From an uncultured beta proteobacterium (GTDB lineage: Bacteria > Pseudomonadota > Gammaproteobacteria > Burkholderiales > Burkholderiaceae_C): a DNA stretch of 38,189 bases. The notes under the pieces were generated by a model, which saw only the letters and a program-made list of their open reading frames with translations, was not told the origin of the DNA and ran no database searches. Both the position numbers and the translations under genes were made by a program. The stretch lies in NCBI GenBank assembly GCA_903828665.1, contig CAIKMZ010000106.1:1-38189 (forward strand). Reading direction: 5' to 3'. This document shows positions 7,728 through 14,945 of the stretch, piece after piece; position 1 is the first letter of the stretch, and each line of letters begins with the position of its first letter.

Positions 7728-8723
7728 ATGAATGCAATTTCTTCCCGTGCCATCCGCATCGACCAACACGGCGGCGTCGAGCAGATGAAGCTGGTCAATG
7801 CCACGGTCGGTGAGCCAGGCTCCGGCGAAATCCGCATCCGCCACCATGCGGTGGGCCTGAACTTCATCGACGTCTACCAGCGCAGCGGCCTCTACCAGCT
7901 GCCGATGCCCCTGCAGCTCGGCATGGAGGCCGCCGGTGTGGTCGAGGCGGTCGGCGCGGGTGTCACACACCTCAAGGCCGGCGACCGCGCGGCCTACGCC
8001 AGCCAGCCGCCCGGCAGCTACTGCGAGCGCCGCGTCATGCCGGCCATGTGCGTCTGCAAGCTGCCCGATGCCATTTCCTTCGAGACCGGTGCCGCCATGA
8101 TGCTCAAGGGCCTGACGACGCAGTTTCTGCTCAAGCGCACCTTGCCGCAGGGCGGCCTGCAGGCCGGGGATTTCGTGCTGTTCCACGCCGCGGCCGGCGG
8201 CGTCGGCCTGATTGCCTGCCAGTGGGCGCTCGCGCTCGGGCTGCAACTGATCGGAACGGCCGGATCCGACACCAAGTGCGCGCTGGCCAAGACGCACGGC
8301 GCGGCCCATGTCATCAACTACTCAAGCGAGGACTTTGTCGCGCGGGTCAAGGAGATAACCGGCGGTAAGGGCGTCAAGGTGGTGTATGACTCGGTCGGCA
8401 AGGACACCTGGGACAAGTCGCTCGACTGCCTGTCGCCCTTCGGGCTGATGGCCAGCTTCGGCAACGCCTCCGGGCCGGTCGCGCCATTTGCGCCCGGCAT
8501 CCTGGGCCCCAAGGGCTCGCTCTATGTGACGCGCCAGACCCTGTTCACGCACATCAGCACGCGCGAGAGCACGCAGGCGATGGCCGACGATCTGTTCGAG
8601 GCCGTGACCAGCGGCAAAGTGACGATCCGCATCGACCAGCGCTACGCACTGGAGGACGTGCAGCAGGCGCACCGCGACCTCGAGGCGCGCAAGACCACCG
8701 GCTGCACCATCCTCACGTTGTGA
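7728..8723 (+). CDS. Zinc-independent quinone oxidoreductase (QOR, medium-chain dehydrogenase/reductase family)
   Basis: A 331-residue medium-chain reductase of the NADPH:quinone oxidoreductase class. The GroES-like N-terminal domain has VGLNFIDVYQRSGLY and LGMEAAGVVEAVG. The nucleotide-binding domain has the family signature HAAAGGVGLIACQWA and the second strand GTAGSDTKCALAKTHGA, followed by VYDSVGKDTW. The cysteine and histidine ligands of zinc-dependent alcohol dehydrogenases are absent, as is normal for QOR. The ribosome site AAGGAC lies just after the FAH stop. It would reduce a quinone or an alpha,beta-unsaturated carbonyl; which one is unknown. It is the last gene of the first catabolic block before the toxin-antitoxin insertion. 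Confidence 0.88.
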   Translation: MNAISSRAIRIDQHGGVEQMKLVNATVGEPGSGEIRIRHHAVGLNFIDVYQRSGLYQLPMPLQLGMEAAGVVEAVGAGVTHLKAGDRAAYASQPPGSYCERRVMPAMCVCKLPDAISFETGAAMMLKGLTTQFLLKRTLPQGGLQAGDFVLFHAAAGGVGLIACQWALALGLQLIGTAGSDTKCALAKTHGAAHVINYSSEDFVARVKEITGGKGVKVVYDSVGKDTWDKSLDCLSPFGLMASFGNASGPVAPFAPGILGPKGSLYVTRQTLFTHISTRESTQAMADDLFEAVTSGKVTIRIDQRYALEDVQQAHRDLEARKTTGCTILTL

Positions 8724-9021
8724 AGGCGATCGCGCTCGGCCCGCGCATGCCAACCTCGATAGCTCATTGAAGTTTCCACAGGCGTGAAGCTCAGGATTTC
8801 AACAAAGCTTCTGAGACATCGGCAGGCAAAGCTCTGTCCTAATGTATGTGTACTAATCTTAGGCCGCAGTGTAAAAAAACAGGGAAGGGCGCCTTGAGCG
8901 TCTCGTCTACACAAGGAAAGTTGACCCTACTTTGGTCTGGGGTCATGCCCTTTTGCAGCAGCTTGACTGAATCGAGCGATTCGATTAAATTAGACGAAAC
9001 TGTTCCGTAAGGTGAATTGCA
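8724..9021. other. Gene-free 298-base stretch at the border of the accessory region
   Basis: I see no convincing gene here. The base composition is less GC-rich than on the left. It includes a seven-A run near 8874, an inverted repeat TGACCC (8922-8927) / GGGTCA (8940-8945), and the promoter of the toxin-antitoxin pair at its right end. It probably contains the left boundary of the inserted segment, but no terminal repeat could be fixed. Confidence 0.4.
8963..8991 (+). promoter_or_regulatory. Sigma70-type promoter with palindromic operator for the phd/PIN operon
   Basis: TTGACT (8963-8968) and TAAATT (8986-8991) are separated by exactly 17 bases, close to the sigma70 consensus. Inside the spacer lies a perfect palindrome, GAATCG (8969-8974) AG CGATTC (8977-8982). 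Phd/YefM antitoxins repress their own promoters by binding such palindromes, so this is the likely autoregulatory operator. The start codon is 31 bases downstream of the -10 box. Confidence 0.6.
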
Positions 9022-9273
9022 ATGCAAACTTTTACCGCCAACGAAGCTAAAACACGATTCGGCGAGTTTCTGGACCGGGCGCAACGTGAGCCGGTTGGTG
9101 TTCTCAAGCACGACCGCATGGTTGGTGTGATGGTTAGCGTGCAGGATTTCGAAGCCATGCGCGCCTTCTACGCCGACCGCTTGCAGCACCGACTCGATGC
9201 ATCAGCACAGGCTGCTACGCGTGCTGGAATGACGCCGGAGATGCTCGATAAGTTGCTGGCCGGTGAGAGCTGA
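9022..9273 (+). CDS. Type II antitoxin, Phd/YefM family
   Basis: An 83-residue antitoxin. The N-terminal half (MQTFTANEAKTRFGEFLDRA, then VGVLKHDRMVGVMVSVQDFE) is the Phd/YefM DNA-binding fold, normally a dimer that represses its own operon. The C-terminal part (about residues 48-83, rich in Ala, Arg and Leu) would fold on binding the toxin and block its active site. A ribosome site AAGGTGA lies 6 bases before the ATG. The gene overlaps the PIN toxin by 11 bases, the usual antitoxin-first coupling. A strong promoter with a palindrome in its spacer lies just upstream. Confidence 0.88.
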   Translation: MQTFTANEAKTRFGEFLDRAQREPVGVLKHDRMVGVMVSVQDFEAMRAFYADRLQHRLDASAQAATRAGMTPEMLDKLLAGES

Positions 9274-9715
9274 AACCCTGGCCAAGCGCGTAGTGGTCGA
9301 CACCAACGTGTGGCTGAGCGCGGCCCTGTCTCCAACAGGCGCGCCGTCACAGGTGCTTCGGCGGGTGCTGGCTCATGGTGTTCCTGTATTTTCAGATGCA
9401 ACTTTTGCCGAACTGGAAGCGCGAATCTGGAAACCCAAATTTGACCGCTACTTGACAATGGAGGCGCGCCAAGGAATCTTGCATGATGCGCGGGCCTTAG
9501 GGCATTGGGTTGATATCCCTGAAACCATCGCGACCCAGCGCTACAGCAGGGACAAAGACGATGACAAGTTCATCCGCACCGCAATCGCCGGCTCAGCAAT
9601 GTGGCTGGTCACAGGCGACTTGGATTTACTGGTGATTGAGGCTGACTTGGGTGTGCGCATTGTTGCGCCGGCCCAGGCACTGCTGATGGAAGACTTTCTT
9701 TCCGACGAAAACTAG
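9263..9715 (+). CDS. Type II toxin, PIN-domain ribonuclease (PIN_3 family)
   Basis: A 150-residue PIN-domain protein, a metal-dependent RNase in most toxin-antitoxin systems. The acidic residues expected for the active site are visible: D13 in VVVDTNVW, E50 in DATFAELEARIW, the acidic run RDKDDDKFI (97-104) and D119 in VTGDLDLL. The start is a GTG at 9263 inside the antitoxin gene, giving an 11-base overlap and probable translational coupling. The family is the 'putative toxin component, PIN family' usually paired with Phd/YefM or RHH antitoxins, in agreement with the upstream gene. All key residues look intact, so the module may be functional. Confidence 0.87.
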   Translation: MRAETLAKRVVVDTNVWLSAALSPTGAPSQVLRRVLAHGVPVFSDATFAELEARIWKPKFDRYLTMEARQGILHDARALGHWVDIPETIATQRYSRDKDDDKFIRTAIAGSAMWLVTGDLDLLVIEADLGVRIVAPAQALLMEDFLSDEN

Positions 9716-9730
9716 GGCGAATTCCAGGAG

Positions 9731-9757
9731 CGCATTGCTTTGATGCGAATTTTTATT
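9731..9757 (+). terminator. Weak rho-independent terminator after the PIN toxin
   Basis: The arms CGCAT (9731-9735) and ATGCG (9743-9747) enclose a 7-base loop and are followed by AATTTTTATT. The short stem makes it weak, but the position, 16 bases after the toxin stop and before the convergent parE, fits a terminator. Confidence 0.4.
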
Positions 9758-10091
9758 GGGTGATGTCCGAGTCTGAGTCGGGTGGGTTCAGGGTTGTCTC
9801 GTAGTCCTGGCCGCCGTAAAAAACACCAATGACGTTGACCCGTTCAGCACTCACGTCGAAAGCAATTACAGCCCGACCTTTGTAGTTTGTGATGCGCAGT
9901 CCTGGTCGGACATCATCGCGGCGAGTGCCTCTGAGAGGAAAGGTCTGCAAGGACTCGCAATAGGTGACGATTGCATCGGTGTAGCGCTGCGCAACCACGG
10001 GTGAGGCAGCTTGTGCGATGTAGGCGTACAACTCCTCAAGCTGTTCCAGCGCCTCCGGCGTGAAGACGACCGGGTAGACCGGGCTTGACAT
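9753..10091 (-). CDS. parE: Type II toxin, RelE/ParE family
   Basis: A 112-residue ParE-type toxin. Visible family features are the N-terminal strand YPVVFTPEALEQLEELYAYI, a helical pair with SPVVAQRYTDAIVTYCESL, the turn FPLRGTRRDDVRPGLRI and the C-terminal strands AVIAFDVSAERVNVIGVFYGG. ParE toxins poison DNA gyrase; RelE relatives cut mRNA on the ribosome. The pattern, with no RelE catalytic cluster obvious by eye, favours ParE. The start codon overlaps the parD stop (ATGA on the minus strand). The tail after about residue 98 (polar, Asp-rich) is variable in the family. Confidence 0.85.
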   Translation of the reverse strand: MSSPVYPVVFTPEALEQLEELYAYIAQAASPVVAQRYTDAIVTYCESLQTFPLRGTRRDDVRPGLRITNYKGRAVIAFDVSAERVNVIGVFYGGQDYETTLNPPDSDSDITQ

Positions 10092-10369
10092 CAGGCTTTT
10101 GAGGTGGTCGAGCGATGAACGGCGGCGAGGCGTTTGCGCACCTGGGCAATTGGAACCGCCCGGGATGGGTCAGTTTTGAGCGCGTCATGGGCTGGGCCCA
10201 CTTGGGTCTGAAGCCAATGCTCCATGGCGCGGTCACGGGCCATCAGGACGCGCAAGCCATCGCGAATCACTTCACTTTCAGTGGCGTAATCGCCGGAGGC
10301 GACCTTGGATTTGACGAGGCCTGCCATTTCTGTGGGCAGCGTGATACTGAATTGTTGGGTTGTGCGCAT
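10091..10369 (-). CDS. parD: Type II antitoxin, ParD family (ribbon-helix-helix)
   Basis: A 92-residue antitoxin with an N-terminal ribbon-helix-helix domain: the strand MRTTQQFSITLP, then EMAGLVKSKVASGDYATESE and VIRDGLRVLMARD, the classic ParD/CopG arrangement ending at about residue 47. The remaining helical region wraps the ParE toxin. The ATG at 10369 is preferred over 10378 because an AGGG lies 9 bases upstream of it, whereas it would touch the earlier ATG. It overlaps parE by ATGA and should repress its own promoter. It lies antisense to the novel 3' tail of the truncated bluB reading frame. Confidence 0.85.
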   Translation of the reverse strand: MRTTQQFSITLPTEMAGLVKSKVASGDYATESEVIRDGLRVLMARDRAMEHWLQTQVGPAHDALKTDPSRAVPIAQVRKRLAAVHRSTTSKA

Positions 10370-11066
10370 GATGGGCATCCCTGTGGAATGAATAGGATTG
10401 AATCATACTCTCTGACTCTACACCGACAGTCCCTGTCTTGGCGCGCATTGACTCAGCTGTTTTGCTACCGATGCTGACCCGTTGCCTCACGTAATCTGCT
10501 ATGGGATCGGCCCCGCAGGGCATCTGCAACAGGGTCGCAACGGCGACGGGGTCGAACAACGAAACCCAACCCATGCCCAGCCCCTCGGCGCGAGCGGCCA
10601 GCCACAGGTTCTGGATCGCGCACGCGGCGGAGGCCAGGTCCATTTGCGGCAGGGTGCGGCGACCAAAAACATGCTTTTCTCGGCCGTCCGACAGCGCCAC
10701 AACCCACAACTCCGCCGCTTCCAGAAGTCCTTCGACTTTTAGTTGCATGAACGCTTCTTCGCGTTCACCCAGCGCACGGGCCGTCAACAATCGCTCCTGC
10801 TCCACCAGCGCGTGCAACTGATGGCGCAAGGCGGATGACGCCACGCGCACAAAGCGCCAGGGTTGCATGAACCCAACGCTGGGCGCGTGGTGCGCGGCGT
10901 CGAGCAGTCGGCGCATCAACTCCGGCGCCACCGAACCGCCGGCAAAGTTACGCATGTCGCGTCGCTCGAAAATGGCGCGGTACACCGCATTGCGTTCCGC
11001 GTCGCAGAAAGCCAGGTTGCTTGCCGGCGCCGGGGCGTCGGAATCATCACAGTCAACTTTTGACAT
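10278..11066 (-). CDS. bluB: BluB, 5,6-dimethylbenzimidazole synthase, C-terminus truncated and replaced (probably inactive)
   Basis: BluB splits reduced FMN with oxygen to form dimethylbenzimidazole, the lower ligand of B12. Residues 1-190 match the family: RAIFERRDMRNF (flavin-binding start), LLDAAHHAPSVGFMQPWRF, LPQMDLASAACAIQNLWLA and EGLGMGWVSLF. After MPCGADPIA (down to about 10497) the match stops. BluB proteins normally continue with a strand of the type WLCLGxV, then a conserved tail of some 35-40 residues ending the fold. Here the frame instead runs about 72 residues through the parDE promoter and antisense to parD, giving low-complexity Ser/His/Arg-rich sequence. The ATG at 11066 has GAGG six bases upstream; a TTG at 11078 is the alternative. 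It is last in the B12 operon, after cobO. Confidence 0.8.
   Translation of the reverse strand: MSKVDCDDSDAPAPASNLAFCDAERNAVYRAIFERRDMRNFAGGSVAPELMRRLLDAAHHAPSVGFMQPWRFVRVASSALRHQLHALVEQERLLTARALGEREEAFMQLKVEGLLEAAELWVVALSDGREKHVFGRRTLPQMDLASAACAIQNLWLAARAEGLGMGWVSLFDPVAVATLLQMPCGADPIADYVRQRVSIGSKTAESMRAKTGTVGVESESMIQSYSFHRDAHHAHNPTIQYHAAHRNGRPRQIQGRLRRLRH
10402..10437 (-). promoter_or_regulatory. Candidate parDE promoter/operator
   Basis: On the minus strand a TATGAT -10-like hexamer (10402-10407) lies 32 bases before the parD ATG. A perfect inverted repeat GACAG (10425-10429) TCC CTGTC (10433-10437) covers the -35 region, where the hexamer is poor (CTGTCG). This fits a promoter that the ParD dimer represses, but the call rests on pattern only. 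Confidence 0.35.
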
Positions 11067-11074
11067 GCCTGGCC

Positions 11075-11644
11075 TCAATCCTCAATTCCGCGCTGGGCCG
11101 GAATGCCGGCCTTGAAGGCATGCTTGACCATGACCATCTCGGTCACGGTGTCCGCCAATTCAATGATTTCCGGCGGACAGCGCCTGCCCGTGATCACGAC
11201 GTGTACGTGGGCGGGTCGCCCACACAGCGTCTGCAAGACGTCATCCAGCGGCATCCATCCGTATATCAACGGATAGGTGATTTCGTCGAGCGTAACCATG
11301 AAGTATTCGCCACCCAGAATGGCGGTCTTCGCCTTCTGCCAGCCGTCGCGCGCGAGTTGGCCCGAACGCTCCAGGTCCTGGCTTTTCCAGCTGAAGCCGT
11401 CGCCCAGGCCTTCGATCGGAATGCCAAGTTGCTCGAACATGCGGTGTTCGCCAAAGCGCGCACTGGGCACTTTCATGAACTGGAATATCTTGACGGCTTT
11501 GCCGCGACCATGGGCGCGCAGCGCGAGTCCGAACGCCGCCGTGCTCTTGCCTTTGCCGTCACCGGTGTTGACGATGACGATGCCGCGCCGCTCGCCTTCG
11601 GCCTTGTCGTAGGGTTTGTCTTTCGGAGGCGTTTCAATTTGCAT
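11075..11644 (-). CDS. cobO: Cob(I)yrinic acid a,c-diamide adenosyltransferase
   Basis: A 189-residue CobA/CobO-type corrinoid adenosyltransferase, which transfers the 5'-deoxyadenosyl group of ATP to Co(I) corrinoids. The P-loop TGDGKGKSTAA (residues 27-37) is followed by VKIFQFMKVPSARFGEHR, VTLDEITYPLIYGWM and HVVITGRRCPPEIIELADTVTEM, all family landmarks, and the C-terminal FKAGIPAQRGIED. The ATG at 11644 is preferred, with AAGAGAG eight bases upstream; a GTG at 11662, directly after the btuD stop, would add six residues. It belongs to the riboswitch-led B12 operon between btuD and bluB. Confidence 0.93.
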   Translation of the reverse strand: MQIETPPKDKPYDKAEGERRGIVIVNTGDGKGKSTAAFGLALRAHGRGKAVKIFQFMKVPSARFGEHRMFEQLGIPIEGLGDGFSWKSQDLERSGQLARDGWQKAKTAILGGEYFMVTLDEITYPLIYGWMPLDDVLQTLCGRPAHVHVVITGRRCPPEIIELADTVTEMVMVKHAFKAGIPAQRGIED

Positions 11645-11662
11645 GGAATGGACTCTCTTCAC

Positions 11663-12442
11663 TTAGTTTCTGGGCAGGGCAACCCACTGTTGGCCCAAGG
11701 AATGGACGGCAATGCGTCGGTCAAATACGGCCTCAAGGGCCCGGTGGGTGGCGGTGTCGGCGCAGGCACCCTGATGGGTGACGCAGCCATTGGCCATGAC
11801 GACCATCTGGTCTGCGTGCAGCGCGAATGAAATCTCGTGCAGCACGCTCACAACGGTCTTGCCTTCGGCAATCAGGGCGCGCACCATGCAGAGCCAATCG
11901 GCCTGATGCGGCGGGTCAAGATTGGCCAGCGGTTCGTCCATCAGCAGCACTTGCGCGTGAACGGCGAGCGCCCGGGCCAGCAGCACGCGCTGACGTTGAC
12001 CACCCGATAGTTGCCCCAGGCTGCGAGAGCGCCATTCCCAGGCCTGCGTCGCGCGCAAGGATTGCTCAACGGCCAGATGATCGACAGCACTCGGTGCGGC
12101 CAGCCACGCCTGGTGAGGCAAGCGCCCAAGCATGACCACATCCCAAACTGTCAAATCGTCGCCCGCGATCTCGTTTTGTCCCAACCATGCCAGTTGCTGC
12201 GCACGTCGGCGCCGCGGCAAAGTGTCCAGTGACTGCCCCAAGAGCGCTACCGCGCCCGTGTGCGGCAGCAACCCGGCCAAAACCTTCAGTAACGTGGATT
12301 TGCCTGCACCATTTGGGCCAACGATGCTGGTCCATTGGCCCGCGGGAAGAGACAAGTCGATATTGTTGAGCACCTGAACATGACCCAGGCTGGCGCTGAT
12401 GAATCGCGCATCAATGGCATTTGGAAAAGGGACGGTCTTCAT
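11663..12442 (-). CDS. btuD: Vitamin B12 ABC transporter ATP-binding protein
   Basis: A 259-residue ABC ATPase of the FecCD/BtuCD class that drives corrinoid import through BtuC. Motifs in order are Walker A GPNGAGKSTLLK (42-53), signature LGQLSGGQRQRVLLARAL, Walker B VLLMDEPLANLD and the switch VLHEISFAL with its histidine. The start at 12442 overlaps the btuC stop (ATGA); the frame stays open far upstream but that is btuC read out of frame. The C-terminal extension (ALEAVFDRRIAVHSLGQQW) is typical of BtuD/FepC proteins. All catalytic residues look intact. Confidence 0.92.
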   Translation of the reverse strand: MKTVPFPNAIDARFISASLGHVQVLNNIDLSLPAGQWTSIVGPNGAGKSTLLKVLAGLLPHTGAVALLGQSLDTLPRRRRAQQLAWLGQNEIAGDDLTVWDVVMLGRLPHQAWLAAPSAVDHLAVEQSLRATQAWEWRSRSLGQLSGGQRQRVLLARALAVHAQVLLMDEPLANLDPPHQADWLCMVRALIAEGKTVVSVLHEISFALHADQMVVMANGCVTHQGACADTATHRALEAVFDRRIAVHSLGQQWVALPRN

Positions 12443-13461
12443 GCGCCTGCCCCGGGTCTGGCGCCGCCACTGCGGTGCATCAGCCACAGCAGATAACCGC
12501 CACCCAGCACGGCGGTGAGCACCCCAACCGGCAGTTCTTGCGGCGCAATCAGCCAGCGCGCCGATATGTCGGCCGCCATTAATAAGGCGCCACCCATGAG
12601 GCTCGACAGCAAGATCAGACGTGCGTGCTTGGTCTTGACGACCGAGCGCACCAGGTGTGGCGCAGCCAGACCGACAAAGGCAATCAAGCCGGTTTGCGCT
12701 ACCGCAGTGCCAGTGGTCAGCGCGATTACGACCACCAGTGCGGCGCGCAGTTGCGCCAGAGGCAGGCCCAGGCTCGCGGCGGTGGCTTCGCCCAGCGAGA
12801 GGCCATCCAATACATGGCTGAACATCCAGGACACCACCATGCAGAACAGCCAGACGCCGCCCATCAAGGCGCAGGCGATCCAGCCGACAAACCCGGTACT
12901 GCCCAGGATGAAGGCCTGCATCGCCTGTGTCACTTCGGGCACCATGAGCATCGTGAGCGATGAGAAAGCGCCCAACACCACGCCCACGATGACGCCGGCG
13001 AGCAGCAGGCGCAATGTGTGCTGCACGCCTTTGGCCAGGGCGAGCGTGAGCAGCACCGCGCCCACGGCGCCGACAAACGCCGCCCCCGTCAGTCCCAGAC
13101 GCACAAGCCATTGCGCGGCAAACGGTGACACGCCGAATAACACCAGCACCAGCGCCACACCAAGCGAGGCACCCGAGGCGCTGCCGAGCAGGTAGGGGTC
13201 TGCCAGCGGGTTGCGAAACAAGCCTTGCGCCACGGCACCGGCCATTCCCAGCAATGCCCCTGCCAGCCAGGCGCCGACGGTACGCGGCAAGCGAACGTCC
13301 CGCACAATCAGCAGCGACATCGGGTCACTCCAGGCCCTGCCCACACTTTCAAAGCCGGTGCTACCGACACAGGCGCCCAGAATGATCAATGCGACACCGG
13401 TGAGCAGCAGGCCCAGCCCCAGCAAAGAGGCGATGCGCTGCTGATGCGAGATCACGGTCAC
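12439..13461 (-). CDS. btuC: Vitamin B12 ABC transporter permease, FecCD family
   Basis: A 340-residue inner-membrane permease with about ten hydrophobic segments. The family signature GALLGMAGAVAQGLFRNPLA followed by DPYLLGSASGASLG is complete, as are the late GLIAFVGLAAPHLVR and the C-terminal ELPVGVLTAVLGGGYLLWL. The preferred start is the GTG at 13461 (VTVISHQQ), which overlaps the btuF stop as GTGA; a second GTG lies two codons later. An upstream open stretch of 37 codons is btuF read out of frame. It works with btuF and btuD, encoded on either side, to bring corrinoids from periplasm to cytoplasm. Confidence 0.92.
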   Translation of the reverse strand: MTVISHQQRIASLLGLGLLLTGVALIILGACVGSTGFESVGRAWSDPMSLLIVRDVRLPRTVGAWLAGALLGMAGAVAQGLFRNPLADPYLLGSASGASLGVALVLVLFGVSPFAAQWLVRLGLTGAAFVGAVGAVLLTLALAKGVQHTLRLLLAGVIVGVVLGAFSSLTMLMVPEVTQAMQAFILGSTGFVGWIACALMGGVWLFCMVVSWMFSHVLDGLSLGEATAASLGLPLAQLRAALVVVIALTTGTAVAQTGLIAFVGLAAPHLVRSVVKTKHARLILLSSLMGGALLMAADISARWLIAPQELPVGVLTAVLGGGYLLWLMHRSGGARPGAGA

Positions 13462-14342
13462 GGCGCTTTGCCCGACATCTTTTGCAGACAATCGGCCATG
13501 ATGCGGGCTCCCTGCGCCATGCGCGGCCCGGGTCGCACCAGTACATCGGATTGCGCTGCGCTGAAGACGCACACGTGGTGCTCCCTGATGGCGCGGATGG
13601 CGGTCCAGCCAGGGCGGCCCTCCATTCCCGCGTAGTTTCGGTCGCCAACCATGATCAAGTCCGGATTGGCGCGCACGATGTACTCGGGGTTGAGCTTTGG
13701 AAACGGCCCCAGGCTTGCGGGCACGATGTTCTTGACACCCAGGCGTGTCAGGGTTTCGCCTATGAATGAGCTCTCACCCGCGGCGTAAGGCGCGCGATTA
13801 ACTTCGAAGTAGACACGCGTCTGTCTGGCCGTGGCCGGCAGAGATTGCGCGGCCGCCGTTACCCCGGCATCGATGACGCGCCACACACGCTGCGCATCCG
13901 GCACATTCAGCAATTGACCGACCTTCTCCAGCACACGACGCACATCGGCGTGGGTCTTAGGCTCCAGCGCCACCACCTTGATCCCCAGCGACTGCAGCCG
14001 GTCAGCGGCGCGGGACGATGTGGCCAGCAACACGACGTCCGGCCGCAATGCCACGATGGCCTCGATGTTCGGGTCCAGGCCACCGCCGACCTGTGGCAAG
14101 GCGCGCACGACTGGTGGAAAGTCGGAGTAGCGATCCACCCCCACCAGCCGCTGGCACTGCCCGAGTTCGCACACGGTCTCGGTCAGTGAAGGCAGCAGGC
14201 TGACAATGCGCAGCGGCGTTTGCGCGAAGCTGACGGTCAGGCCTCTGTCATCCGTGACCTGCAGCGCCTGCGCCGCGATCGAGCCGCTCAAGCTGGCGAG
14301 GGCAGCCAGGCACAGCAGAAGCTTTCGACACAGGGTTTTCAT
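13458..14342 (-). CDS. btuF: Periplasmic vitamin B12-binding protein
   Basis: A 294-residue type III periplasmic binding protein. The signal peptide starts MKTLCRKLLLCLAALASL and is probably cut after SIAAQA at about residue 25. Family landmarks are RIVSLLPSLTETVCELG, LVGVDRYSDFPPVVRALPQVGG, IEAIVALRPDVVLL, VYFEVNRAPYAAGESSFIGE and NPDLIMVGDRN. It receives corrinoid released through BtuB and passes it to BtuCD. The ATG at 14342 overlaps the cobU stop (ATGA) and is the first that gives a clean signal peptide. The nearby btuB, btuC and btuD settle the substrate; without them it could have been taken for a haem or siderophore binder. Confidence 0.9.
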   Translation of the reverse strand: MKTLCRKLLLCLAALASLSGSIAAQALQVTDDRGLTVSFAQTPLRIVSLLPSLTETVCELGQCQRLVGVDRYSDFPPVVRALPQVGGGLDPNIEAIVALRPDVVLLATSSRAADRLQSLGIKVVALEPKTHADVRRVLEKVGQLLNVPDAQRVWRVIDAGVTAAAQSLPATARQTRVYFEVNRAPYAAGESSFIGETLTRLGVKNIVPASLGPFPKLNPEYIVRANPDLIMVGDRNYAGMEGRPGWTAIRAIREHHVCVFSAAQSDVLVRPGPRMAQGARIMADCLQKMSGKAP

Positions 14343-14932
14343 CCGGTGCCTTTCAAGGTAAGCGGCAATCCGGCGGCCATCAATGTCACCCGCTCGCAAA
14401 CGCCGGCCACGTTTTGATTGAGCGTCCCCAGGGCGTCGACAAAGGCGCGAACCTCGGCGCCCAGCGGGATTACACCCAGGCCAATTTCGTTGCCCACCAA
14501 CACGACAGGACCCCGCGCGGCGCCGATCGAGTTCAACAGTCGGGTCACGGCTGCAATGACAAGGAGGTTTGTTGGGTCAGACTTTTCGGAAAGCGGTTCT
14601 GCCGGCATCAGCCAATTGGTCAGCCAAAGGGTCAGGCAATCAACGACCAACAGCGTGTGGGCATCGCTGTGCTGCGCAATCGACTCCGCAAGAGCCAGCG
14701 GCTCTTCCACGGTGTTCATGCCTGGCACGCGCATGGCGCGGTCAAGCTGATGGCGCGTGATTCGGTCTCGCATCTCGCCATCCCCGGGTCTGGCCGTGGC
14801 GATCAGCACAGCGCTGTGGGCAGGTGACAAGGCCAGCCAGTCACGCGCCAACGCTTCGGCCCGGCGTGATTTGCCGCTTTTCTGGCCACCCAGAATCAGT
14901 TCACTGCGCGCGAAGTTCATGTGATTAGCCAT
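14339..14932 (-). CDS. cobU: Adenosylcobinamide kinase / adenosylcobinamide-phosphate guanylyltransferase
   Basis: A 197-residue CobU/CobP enzyme that phosphorylates adenosylcobinamide and then transfers GMP to it in nucleotide-loop assembly. It begins with the P-loop SELILGGQKSGKSRRAE, then VLIATARPGDGEMRDRI and HQLDRAM, where the guanylylated histidine is expected. Next come TLLVVDCLTLWLTNWL and VVLVGNEIGLGVIPLGAEVR, with LNQNVAGVCERVTLMAAGLP at the end. Starts at 14941, 14932 and 14920 are all in frame; 14932 is a compromise, since no strong ribosome site marks any of them. It lies 56 bases after cobB and overlaps btuF by ATGA. Confidence 0.9.
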   Translation of the reverse strand: MANHMNFARSELILGGQKSGKSRRAEALARDWLALSPAHSAVLIATARPGDGEMRDRITRHQLDRAMRVPGMNTVEEPLALAESIAQHSDAHTLLVVDCLTLWLTNWLMPAEPLSEKSDPTNLLVIAAVTRLLNSIGAARGPVVLVGNEIGLGVIPLGAEVRAFVDALGTLNQNVAGVCERVTLMAAGLPLTLKGTG

Positions 14933-14945
14933 GTTGCGCATTCCC

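Noticed and set aside
12443..13111. Long N-terminal extension of btuD
   Set aside because: It is btuC read in another frame; the family N-terminus begins at 12442 in an ATGA overlap.
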